From NCBI RefSeq assembly GCF_019597925.1, contig NZ_CP080442.1, positions 1,592,001-1,656,000 on the forward strand: 64,000 nt of DNA, read 5' to 3'. The position numbers were made by a program, and so were the translations under genes. Positions 50,605 to 57,840 of the stretch are shown one piece after another (position 1 is the stretch's first letter; each line of letters begins with the position of its first letter). Below the pieces are notes generated by a model. That model saw nothing but the letters and a program-made list of their open reading frames with translations, did no database searches and had not been told where the DNA came from. This stretch comes from [Clostridium] scindens. Its GTDB lineage: Bacteria; Bacillota; Clostridia; Lachnospirales; Lachnospiraceae.

Positions 50605-51969
50605 ATGGATAAAAGTATAGAGGCTATGGGGAAGCGGCCAATCTTTCCGCTGCTTCTTTCTATGTCCTTTCCGCCGATGCTGTCGATGCTGATACAGTCC
50701 ATGTATAACATAATTGACAGCATCTTTGTGGCAAGGCTGGGGGAGGAAACTCTGACAGCGGTATCTCTTGCCTTCCCGCTTCAGAATCTGGTCCTTTCTG
50801 TGGCAGTAGGACTGGGAGTAGGATTAAATGCGCTGATGGCAAGAAACCTGGGAGCAGGCGATGTAAAAAAGGCCGAGGATGCGGCGGCCCATGGAATCGT
50901 GCTGACGACGATTCACTCCCTGGCATTCGTCCTCATTGGATTGTTTCTGACTAAGCCATTTTTTCATATGTTTACGCAGAATAAAGCGGTATTTAACATG
51001 GGCTGCCAATATACATATCTGGTAATCTGCTTTGCGGCGGGAACGCTGTTCCACATTGCTGTGGAGAAGATGTTCCAGGCAACAGGCAATATGATCATCC
51101 CAATGCTGATGCAAGGATTGGGAGCAATCATCAATATTATACTGGATCCGATTATGATCTTCGGACTGCTTGGGTTTCCTGCGATGGGCGTGACCGGAGC
51201 GGCTGTGGCAACTTTGATCGGACAGTTTTCTGCCTGTACGCTGTCCATTGTCCTGTTCGTGAAAAAGGGGCAGATCGCGCTTCGCATCAAGGGATTCCGA
51301 TTTGACAGGAACATAGTCAGAGGCATCTACTCCGTGGCTGTGCCATCCGGTGTTATGTGTGCCCTTCCATCCATTCTGATCGGCACGCTGAATGGACTGC
51401 TGGCATCCGTATCCCAGAGGGCAGTTGCCGTCCTGGGCATCTATTTTAAACTGCAGACCTTTGTATACATGCCGGCAAATGGGGTGGTGCAAGGAATGCG
51501 CCCGATCATCAGCTATAACTATGGGGCAGGGGATCAGAAGCGGATGAATGAGACGATCCGCACAGCCTGCTTTGTGATCGGGGCGATCATGTGCCTGGGG
51601 ACTTTGCTGTTCATGGGATTCCCTGGCGCGATCATGCAGATGTTTGATGCAGGAGATGGCATGCGTTCCATGGGAATTGTGGCTCTGAGAGTCATCAGCA
51701 CAGGATTCGTCGTGTCTACGCTGGGAGTCGTGTTTTCCGGGACGTTCGAGGCGCTTGGGATGGGATTCAAATCTTTGATCATCTCGCTCCTTCGCCAATT
51801 CGTCATAACGGTTCCGCTGGCAATTATCTTTATAGGACCGTTTGGGGTCAGCGGAGTCTGGGCCGCATTTCCAATCGCAGAGGCAGCCGCCGCTGCTGCG
51901 GCGACAGGACTCTTTCTATCTGCCCGCCGGACATTGCGCGGCAGGGTTCAGAAGGACGGAGATAATTAA
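50605..51969 (+). CDS. MATE-family multidrug exporter
   Basis: 454 residues behind AGGAGG, with about twelve hydrophobic helices. The N-terminal half has PLLLSMSFPPMLSMLIQSMY and NIIDSIFVARLGEETLTAVS, typical of MATE helices 1-2, and the second half has YKINYGAGDQ-like ISYNYGAGDQKRMNETIRTA. The family exports cationic drugs using Na+ or H+. The leader has a promoter followed by a terminator hairpin. The next gene is convergent and ends only 3 bases away, so there is no room for a separate terminator. Confidence 0.9.
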   Translation: MDKSIEAMGKRPIFPLLLSMSFPPMLSMLIQSMYNIIDSIFVARLGEETLTAVSLAFPLQNLVLSVAVGLGVGLNALMARNLGAGDVKKAEDAAAHGIVLTTIHSLAFVLIGLFLTKPFFHMFTQNKAVFNMGCQYTYLVICFAAGTLFHIAVEKMFQATGNMIIPMLMQGLGAIINIILDPIMIFGLLGFPAMGVTGAAVATLIGQFSACTLSIVLFVKKGQIALRIKGFRFDRNIVRGIYSVAVPSGVMCALPSILIGTLNGLLASVSQRAVAVLGIYFKLQTFVYMPANGVVQGMRPIISYNYGAGDQKRMNETIRTACFVIGAIMCLGTLLFMGFPGAIMQMFDAGDGMRSMGIVALRVISTGFVVSTLGVVFSGTFEALGMGFKSLIISLLRQFVITVPLAIIFIGPFGVSGVWAAFPIAEAAAAAAATGLFLSARRTLRGRVQKDGDN

Positions 51970-51972
51970 TGG

Positions 51973-52395
51973 CTATTGGCGCGGGGAGGCGTATTCGTCT
52001 CTGAGCGCGAGAAACAGGAAGACAAGGGCAATTGTTATAATGATATGCGCGATGCCGGCAAGACCGGATATGGCGGCATTGGCTGCCGGGCCAAGGGAGG
52101 CTGCCGATACCTGGGCGATGCCGCGGACATACAGCATAATCACCATGAAAGGAAGCCCGATATTATATAATACCAGGAATACCTTGAATTTCCGGCTGTC
52201 AGCCAGGCCAGTCTGTCGGCAGAACAGCATCAGGATCAGGAAGAGCATCATGCCGAGGACCAGCAGATGAAGATGGGTATAGGCAAGGGCTGTTCTCCCT
52301 TCAAAGCCCATATGCTTCGTATACTCCCGGTAGAATACGCCGCTTGCGATACCCAGGATAAAGTAGGTAAAAGAAAGGTTCCATAATTTTTTCAT
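51973..52395 (-). CDS. DUF2871 family membrane protein
   Basis: 140 residues with four hydrophobic helices. MKKLWNLSFTYFILGIASGV, YTHLHLLVLGMMLFLILMLF and FLVLYNIGLPFMVIMLYVRG match DUF2871, a family of small membrane proteins. The conserved His pair in THLH within helix 2 could bind a metal or heme, but no function is known. It is the last gene of a four-gene operon led by a TetR regulator, six bases after the preceding gene. Confidence 0.8.
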   Translation of the reverse strand: MKKLWNLSFTYFILGIASGVFYREYTKHMGFEGRTALAYTHLHLLVLGMMLFLILMLFCRQTGLADSRKFKVFLVLYNIGLPFMVIMLYVRGIAQVSAASLGPAANAAISGLAGIAHIIITIALVFLFLALRDEYASPRQ

Positions 52396-52401
52396 AACAG
52401 A

Positions 52402-53073
52402 TCAACTCCTTTGTAATTGTGCCTGCATGTCCCGAAAGCCTATGACGATTGTCCATACGTAAGCGCAAGTCTTAGGAATCATCAGCATTCCAATGGCTGG
52501 CATGGTATCCGCGAACAGGACTACAGGTATATAAAATGCAAAACTTAAGACAATGGTAAGCCACATGTGGCGGAACGAACGGTCATTTCTTTTTTTTGCC
52601 TGCTGATAGAAGAGGAGGATGACAGCAAGTCCCAGCATAGCAAAGGGAATATTCCGGTAGATGCCCCAGGATAAGGGAGCCTCTGGACTGGTCCATGCAT
52701 TCTGGGGGAAGAGGCATAACGCGATTCTTAACAACGCCATAATATAGATCAGAAAGGTCAGCGTATTCTGACCCTTTATCTGATAGCGGAGCCTCCATAC
52801 ATAATAGAGCAGTATGTAGAAAAGGGTCATGGTAATAGAAGTGATGAATTTGCCAACTCCAAGGGCGGCCGTGTAATCCGCAAGGCCTGTGGTACACAGC
52901 GCGTATGCCCGGGGAACCAGATGGAAGGCATCGCCGGCCCCTAAAGTGACTGCCATGATTCCAAATAGCAGATACTGTGGGTTTCCATGGCTTTTGCGAA
53001 TCATAAGAATTCCCAAGGTGATAACAGTAACCAGATAAATGACATCAAAGGATGTCTCCATAATTGCTTGCAT
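52402..53073 (-). CDS. Seven-helix membrane protein, unknown function
   Basis: 223 residues from the ATG behind AAAGGAG; an upstream frame start at 53166 lacks a site. About seven hydrophobic helices are spaced evenly, with conserved-looking polar residues GAGDAFHLVPRAYAL between helices 2 and 3. No family is recognised with confidence. It lies third in the TetR-led operon between a 155-aa membrane protein (29-base overlap) and the DUF2871 protein. All three are likely parts of one membrane system. Confidence 0.7.
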   Translation of the reverse strand: MQAIMETSFDVIYLVTVITLGILMIRKSHGNPQYLLFGIMAVTLGAGDAFHLVPRAYALCTTGLADYTAALGVGKFITSITMTLFYILLYYVWRLRYQIKGQNTLTFLIYIMALLRIALCLFPQNAWTSPEAPLSWGIYRNIPFAMLGLAVILLFYQQAKKRNDRSFRHMWLTIVLSFAFYIPVVLFADTMPAIGMLMIPKTCAYVWTIVIGFRDMQAQLQRS

Positions 53074-53512
53074 TCTTTTGCTCCTTTCGCCCGGTACGAC
53101 TGTGCTTGACGTACGTAAAATAGTTATAAGTAAATGCAATTCCTGCCAGAAGCAGGGCTGCTCCAAGGCCAGAATAAAAGACCGCGATGAAGATGAGAGG
53201 ACATAGATGTAAAGTGCGCAGGCCGATTCCGAAAGTCATCATAAAGGCCATGATGCAAAAGGACTTGCCATCAAAGAACTTTAGAAAAAACTGCATCTCT
53301 TCTTCATAATGGATAATTCGTCCGGTATGTTTCCTGACGAGTTTTCCAAAAACCAGAAACCAGAAGACTGCGAAGATCACGCAGGATATCAGGATGTTTA
53401 TGGCTGTCAGATAATCCTGGTAGGAAATGACGCCGATGCGCAGGATATTGAATCCGGCCAGAGACCATATCATGCCTGCCAGAAGCAGCAGGTTTTTCTT
53501 TCTTATTTTCAA
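53045..53512 (-). CDS. Small membrane protein of the TetR operon
   Basis: 155 residues with four hydrophobic helices (about 7-28, 33-54, 82-104 and 108-130) and a basic tail. A charged, His-containing loop (VRKHTGRIIHYEEEMQFFLK) separates the two pairs. I recognise no family. It starts 17 bases after the TetR gene behind AAAGAGAGG and overlaps the next membrane gene by 29 bases, so translation is coupled. Confidence 0.72.
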   Translation of the reverse strand: MKIRKKNLLLLAGMIWSLAGFNILRIGVISYQDYLTAINILISCVIFAVFWFLVFGKLVRKHTGRIIHYEEEMQFFLKFFDGKSFCIMAFMMTFGIGLRTLHLCPLIFIAVFYSGLGAALLLAGIAFTYNYFTYVKHSRTGRKEQKNASNYGDIL

Positions 53513-53529
53513 ATCGGATACCTCTCTTT

Positions 53530-54087
53530 CTAATAGATGCAGCGAGCCGCGATTTCTGCCAGCGGACGTAAGTCATCCTTGCCATTTAGCAGCATGGATG
53601 TAAATGCGGTAAAGATAAATTCTATAAACTCTTCTTTCGTCAGGCTTGCGTTAAAAGCATCCTGACGAATATCCGGGTCCTGGTCCAGGACGCTTAAAAG
53701 TCCCATTTTCATATGGCCGAAGTAATGTTCCATAATCTGGCGGCCCTTATCCTTATCTCCAGCAGCAAAACTGACGGAATGCAAAGTAAAGAATCCAGGG
53801 TACTTGGCACAGCCTTTTTGAACACTTTCAAAAAGCCATGCAAGACAGTCCGTGAATGACTGAAAGGCAAAAGGAGTGCCTGACATATGGAAGATATCTC
53901 TCCAGACCTCTTCGACGGCAGCACCGATCAAGTCAGCCTTTGACGGAAAATAATTATACAGAGAGCCTACGGCGACGCCGCAGGCAGCGGCAACCGAACG
54001 CATATTAATGGAAGATATGCCTTTTTCCATAACGATTGCGCGGCACTCTGCCAGAATGGCCTCTTTTGAGGTGACGATCGTATTCAT
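53530..54087 (-). CDS. TetR-family regulator
   Basis: 185 residues behind AAGGAGGT. The helix-turn-helix (about 20-60) contains VAAACGVAVGSLYNYF, the TetR signature. The C-terminal helices have no subfamily motif. A 13-bp inverted repeat (TGAACATTGTTCA, 54106-54118) overlaps the -10 end of its perfect promoter, which points to autoregulation. It heads an operon of three membrane proteins. A MarR-family gene is divergent only 184 bases away. Confidence 0.88.
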   Translation of the reverse strand: MNTIVTSKEAILAECRAIVMEKGISSINMRSVAAACGVAVGSLYNYFPSKADLIGAAVEEVWRDIFHMSGTPFAFQSFTDCLAWLFESVQKGCAKYPGFFTLHSVSFAAGDKDKGRQIMEHYFGHMKMGLLSVLDQDPDIRQDAFNASLTKEEFIEFIFTAFTSMLLNGKDDLRPLAEIAARCIY

Positions 54088-54105
54088 AAGATTACCTCCT
54101 TAAAT

Positions 54106-54118
54106 TGAACATTGTTCA
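54106..54118. promoter_or_regulatory. Inverted repeat TGAACATTGTTCA, candidate TetR operator
   Basis: TGAAC and GTTCA around a 3-base centre, just downstream of and touching the -10 of the TetR promoter. Size and position suit a TetR operator. Confidence 0.65.
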
Positions 54119-54146
54119 TTATATGCGATTATGCAAAGTTTGTCAA
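54118..54146 (-). promoter_or_regulatory. Consensus promoter of the TetR membrane operon
   Basis: TTGACA, 17-base spacer, TATAAT, all consensus, on the minus strand. Confidence 0.88.
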
Positions 54147-54185
54147 GCCTGGCACAGGAAAAGGAGGATAACAGATTGGGGAAAT

Positions 54186-54229
54186 TTGACAATTAAGAGG
54201 TACCTCTCTATAATTAAAGAGGTACCTCT
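54186..54229 (+). promoter_or_regulatory. Consensus promoter with two MarR-type palindromes
   Basis: TTGACA (54186-54191), 17-base spacer, TATAAT (54209-54214). Two identical 12-bp palindromes AGAGGTACCTCT occupy the spacer (54196-54207) and the start region (54218-54229), centres 22 bp apart, i.e. about two helical turns. This is a strong repressor layout for the MarR gene that follows. Confidence 0.88.
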
Positions 54230-54271
54230 TGAAATGAATGATACGACAAAAGTCGAGGATAGGAGAGTTAG

Positions 54272-54718
54272 ATGAGTATCAATGATGAAGACATTATAGA
54301 ACTATTTATCGAAGTAGAAAAGTTAGATAAGAGATTCGCCCGCAGGCTTTCTAATAGGACACAGCATTGCGAGGGACAGCACAGATGCATCCTTATTCTG
54401 GAAATGATGGGATCTATGAATCAGAGAAAACTGGCGGATGCCCTGCATATCCGTTCGACATCCTTAAGCGAATTGCTGTCTAAGCTGGAACGGAAAGGGC
54501 TGGTAGAAAGAACGCCGGTTCCGGATGACAAGAGAAGCCTTATAGTATCTTTGACGAAAGAGGGCGCGCAAAAGGCAAAGGAATATAACCGGCGACGGGC
54601 CAAGACACGTCATAAGATCATGGATCATATCTCCGATGAGGAGAAAAGACAGTTCTACAGCACTCTTAAAAAGATTAAGGAAAATTACCTGGAGATGGAG
54701 GCAGAAGAGAATGAGTAA
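54272..54718 (+). CDS. MarR-family regulator of the downstream MFS exporter
   Basis: 148 residues. The winged helix (about 45-100) has MNQRKLADALHIRSTSLSEL as recognition helix and PVPDDKRSLIVSLTKEGAQK as the wing. Two copies of a palindrome cover its promoter. The exporter gene starts 8 bases before its end (ATGAGTAATG), so both are one operon. Such pairs are usually induced by the exporter's substrate. An AGGAGAG site precedes the start. Confidence 0.92.
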   Translation: MSINDEDIIELFIEVEKLDKRFARRLSNRTQHCEGQHRCILILEMMGSMNQRKLADALHIRSTSLSELLSKLERKGLVERTPVPDDKRSLIVSLTKEGAQKAKEYNRRRAKTRHKIMDHISDEEKRQFYSTLKKIKENYLEMEAEENE

Positions 54719-56120
54719 TGCATGCAGGCTTACAGATCGAAAGCGTACGCTGATATTTTTAAATATTATGATTAGCTGCATCGCGTCCAGCATGCTGGCT
54801 ACGGCGCTTACGACAGCGCTTCCTCCGATTATTCAGGACCTGCATGTCAGCGTCTCGACGGGACAGTGGCTGACAAGCGGTTATTCCCTGGCAATGGGGA
54901 TTACGATGCCGCTGACGGCGTTCCTGATTACCAGATTCCCTACTCGCAGGCTTTACCTTGCAGGACTTGGGATTTTTATGATAGGGCTTCTTACTTGCGC
55001 TGTCGCGCCTAATTTCTCAGTCATGATGACAGCAAGAATCCTGCAGGCATGTGGAAGCGGCATCCTTACTTCCATGTCCCAGGTCGTCCTGCTCATTATA
55101 TATCCTTTGGAAAAGCGGGGAACGATTATGGGCTGGTATGGACTGTCTATTGGAGCAGCCCCGGTGATCGCGCCTACGCTGGCAGGAGTCATCGTTGACT
55201 TATTTGGATGGAAATACATCTTCTATATTGTTGCGGCAATCATCGCAGTGTCATTTCTGTGCGCGCTTTTTGTATTTGACGATGTTTTGGATGTTACGAA
55301 AAAGAAATTCGATGTCCTGTCATTCGTTATTAGCGCGGCAGCTTTTGCAGGAATCACTCTGGGAATCGGCAATATCGGCACGTATCCCATATTGGACTGG
55401 AAGGTTCTGCCTTTGCTGGCAGTAGGATTGCTGGCGGGCTATTGGTTCGTGCGCCGGCAGCTTAAATCTGAGCAGCCTTTTCTTGAACTGCGGGTTTTGA
55501 AGAGCAAGGAATACGCGTTAAGCGTTATTGGCAGCATGCTGCTGTACCTGGTCATGATGGGCTCGGCCGTAATCATGCCCCTTTATGTCCAGTCAATTTT
55601 GGGATATTCTGCCACCGTCTCAGGACTGGTGACGCTGCCAGGCTCGCTGGCAATGGCAGTGGTCAGCCCGTTTGCAGGCAGAATCTATGACCGGCTGGGG
55701 ATGAAGAAGTTGTTTGTTACAGGCGCGTTATGCATGCTGGCCAGTAATCTTGGCATGGCCTTTATCACGATGCAGATGCCGGTGTGGACAGCCGGGGCAT
55801 TCTATGTCGTAAGATGCGCAGCAATCGGGTGTCTGATGATGCCTTTTGTAACCTGGGGAAATAGCCATGTGGAGAAAAAACTGATGGCTGACGGGACAGC
55901 GCTTTTAATCTCTCTTAGAACAATAGCAGGTGCCATTGGAACGGCGGCCTTTGTCGGAATCATGACGACCGTTGCCGAAAAGCAGGGAGCCCGGTATGGA
56001 GAGAATGCGGCTATCCATGGCTTGAATGTGGCATTTCTTTCAATGTCATTCGCAACATTAATCTTATTGCTGATAGCTGTTTTCCTGGTAAAGAATAAGA
56101 AAACAAATCATGACTCCTAA
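54711..56120 (+). CDS. MFS multidrug exporter (DHA2/EmrB-QacA type)
   Basis: 469 residues from the ATG overlapping the marR stop. Fourteen hydrophobic helices are visible, the DHA2 number. SMLATALTTALPPIIQDLHV carries the antiporter-family helix 1 motif and GITMPLTAFLITRFPTRRLY the loop 2-3 region; GRIYDRLGMKK recurs in the second half. Such proteins pump out toxic cations or drugs in exchange for protons. Its partner regulator is the MarR gene upstream. After the stop only a weak AAACC/GGTTT hairpin is visible. Confidence 0.9.
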   Translation: MSNACRLTDRKRTLIFLNIMISCIASSMLATALTTALPPIIQDLHVSVSTGQWLTSGYSLAMGITMPLTAFLITRFPTRRLYLAGLGIFMIGLLTCAVAPNFSVMMTARILQACGSGILTSMSQVVLLIIYPLEKRGTIMGWYGLSIGAAPVIAPTLAGVIVDLFGWKYIFYIVAAIIAVSFLCALFVFDDVLDVTKKKFDVLSFVISAAAFAGITLGIGNIGTYPILDWKVLPLLAVGLLAGYWFVRRQLKSEQPFLELRVLKSKEYALSVIGSMLLYLVMMGSAVIMPLYVQSILGYSATVSGLVTLPGSLAMAVVSPFAGRIYDRLGMKKLFVTGALCMLASNLGMAFITMQMPVWTAGAFYVVRCAAIGCLMMPFVTWGNSHVEKKLMADGTALLISLRTIAGAIGTAAFVGIMTTVAEKQGARYGENAAIHGLNVAFLSMSFATLILLLIAVFLVKNKKTNHDS

Positions 56121-56142
56121 ACCAAATAGAAGGTTTGTATTT

Positions 56143-56194
56143 TACCGTTTTTGTGGTATAGTTACATTAATGAATTCGACTGTGGGAAACGGTA
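56143..56194 (+). promoter_or_regulatory. Inverted repeat in the guaB 5' region
   Basis: TACCGTTT (56143-56150) and AAACGGTA (56187-56194), 8 bp, perfect, 36 bases apart, ending just before the AAAAGGAGG site. If transcribed, it could form a stem that holds the ribosome binding site region; the intervening TATAGT suggests it could also be a DNA-level operator. Confidence 0.4.
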
Positions 56195-56212
56195 GAAAAA
56201 AGGAGGATTAAC

Positions 56213-57706
56213 ATGGCATTTTATTATGAGGAGCCATCCAGGACATTCAGCGAGTATCTTTTGATTCCAGGCTATTCTTCTGTGGAATGTGTTCCATCGA
56301 AAGTAAGCCTTAAGACGCCGCTGGTGAAGTTTGAGAAGGGGAAGGAGCCGGAACTGTCGATGAATATCCCGATGGTTTCGGCAATCATGCAGTCGGTCTC
56401 TGACGACAGGCTTGCAATTGCCCTGGCCCAGGAAGGCGGCCTGTCTTTTATCTATGGATCGCAGCCTATAGAATCTCAGGCGGGGATGATCGAAAAAGTC
56501 AAGCGGTACCGGGCGGGGTTCGTAGTGAGCGATTCCAATGTATCGCCGGAGATGACGCTTCAGGATGTGCTCGGGCTGACTGAGCGGACCGGCCATTCTA
56601 CTATAGCGGTAACTCAAGATGGCAGTCCCAATGGAAAACTGCTGGGAATTGTAACGAACAAAGACTACAGGGTAAGCAGGATGACTCCTGATACAAAGGT
56701 CAAAGATTTCATGACCAAGCTGGATGACCTTGTATATGCGCAGGAAGAGACCACGCTGAAAGAAGCGAATGACATTATCTGGGAGCATAAGATTAACTGC
56801 CTTCCTCTGGTCAATAAGGACCAGGAACTGGTATATCTGGTTTTCCGCAAGGATTACGATACCCATAAGAAGAATGAGTATGAATTGATAGACAGTTCCA
56901 AGCGGTATATGGTAGGCGCTGGAATTAATACCAGGGATTATGAAGAACGGGTGCCCGCGCTGCTTAAGGCCGGCGCAGACATTCTGTGCATAGACAGTTC
57001 AGAAGGATTTTCAGAGTGGCAGAAATTGACGATTGACTATATCCGCAAAAATTATGGAGACCGCGTGAAAGTAGGGGCAGGCAACGTAGTGGATGCGGAA
57101 GGATTCCGATTCCTCGCTGAGGCTGGGGCAGATTTTGTCAAGGTAGGAATCGGCGGCGGAGCGATCTGTATTACCCGCGAGCAGAAGGGCATCGGAAGGG
57201 GACAGGCTACAGCACTCATCGAGGTGGCAAAAGCCAGGGATGCCTATTATGAAGAGACGGGAATCTACGTTCCAATCTGTTCTGACGGAGGCATTGTGCA
57301 TGATTACCACATTACCCTTGCGCTTGCTATGGGAGCAGACTTTATTATGTTGGGCAGATATTTTGCAAGATTTGATGAGAGCCCTACAAAAAGAGTAAAT
57401 ATTAATGGAAGCTATATGAAGGAATATTGGGGCGAGGGAAGCGCCAGAGCCAGGAACTGGCAGAGATATGACATGGGGGGAGATAAGAAGCTGTCTTTTG
57501 AAGAGGGCGTAGATTCTTTTGTCCCGTATGCCGGAAGCCTGAAGGACAATGTAAATCTTACGCTGAGCAAGGTAAGGTCAACGATGTGCAACTGTGGAGC
57601 GATCAATATACCCGAACTGCAGCAGAAAGCCAAGATTACGCTGGTGTCTTCCACAAGCATTGTAGAAGGCGGCGCGCATGACGTCATGCTCAGAGATAAG
57701 AGATAG
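56213..57706 (+). CDS. guaB: IMP dehydrogenase
   Basis: 497 residues behind AAAAGGAGG. Catalyses NAD-dependent oxidation of IMP to XMP, the first step to GMP. Two CBS domains (about 105-150 and 175-220) sit in the TIM barrel. The catalytic loop reads VGIGGGAICITRE with the Cys at residue 319 (common form GxGSxCxTR); DILCIDSSEGFSEWQKLTID is the NAD-contact region; SEGSARARNWQRY-like flap residues (ARARNWQRYDMGG) carry the catalytic Arg-Tyr. The variant loop differs from the usual GPGSICTTR but keeps all catalytic residues. The 31-codon remnant of a chemoreceptor gene follows immediately. Confidence 0.9.
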   Translation: MAFYYEEPSRTFSEYLLIPGYSSVECVPSKVSLKTPLVKFEKGKEPELSMNIPMVSAIMQSVSDDRLAIALAQEGGLSFIYGSQPIESQAGMIEKVKRYRAGFVVSDSNVSPEMTLQDVLGLTERTGHSTIAVTQDGSPNGKLLGIVTNKDYRVSRMTPDTKVKDFMTKLDDLVYAQEETTLKEANDIIWEHKINCLPLVNKDQELVYLVFRKDYDTHKKNEYELIDSSKRYMVGAGINTRDYEERVPALLKAGADILCIDSSEGFSEWQKLTIDYIRKNYGDRVKVGAGNVVDAEGFRFLAEAGADFVKVGIGGGAICITREQKGIGRGQATALIEVAKARDAYYEETGIYVPICSDGGIVHDYHITLALAMGADFIMLGRYFARFDESPTKRVNINGSYMKEYWGEGSARARNWQRYDMGGDKKLSFEEGVDSFVPYAGSLKDNVNLTLSKVRSTMCNCGAINIPELQQKAKITLVSSTSIVEGGAHDVMLRDKR

Positions 57707-57716
57707 GAGCGCCAGG

Positions 57717-57812
57717 ACGGGCGAAAATGCGGCTGCCAGTGAAGAACTGTCTGCCCAGGCCCAGTTATTAAAGGAATTGATAGAAAAATTCCAGATTGAT
57801 AGAAATGAGTAA
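57717..57812 (+). pseudogene. C-terminal remnant of a methyl-accepting chemotaxis protein
   Basis: Directly after guaB, 31 codons and a TAA read TGENAAASEELSAQAQLLKE followed by LIEKFQIDRNE. The motif ASEELSxQAQLL is the extreme C-terminus of chemoreceptor signalling domains; the intact receptor in this window ends the same way (ATSEELSYQAQLLSRLASSF). There is no start codon or ribosome binding site, so it is a leftover from a deletion or rearrangement between guaB and a receptor gene. Confidence 0.75.
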
Positions 57813-57840
57813 GCAAAAAGCCTGAATTGGAGGAAGTCTA

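Noticed and set aside
50824..51798. 324-codon minus-strand frame opposite the third MATE gene
   Set aside because: His/Gln/Arg-rich product typical of antisense of a membrane protein; no start site or motif.
56162..56866. 234-codon minus-strand frame opposite guaB
   Set aside because: Shadow frame with no ribosome binding site.
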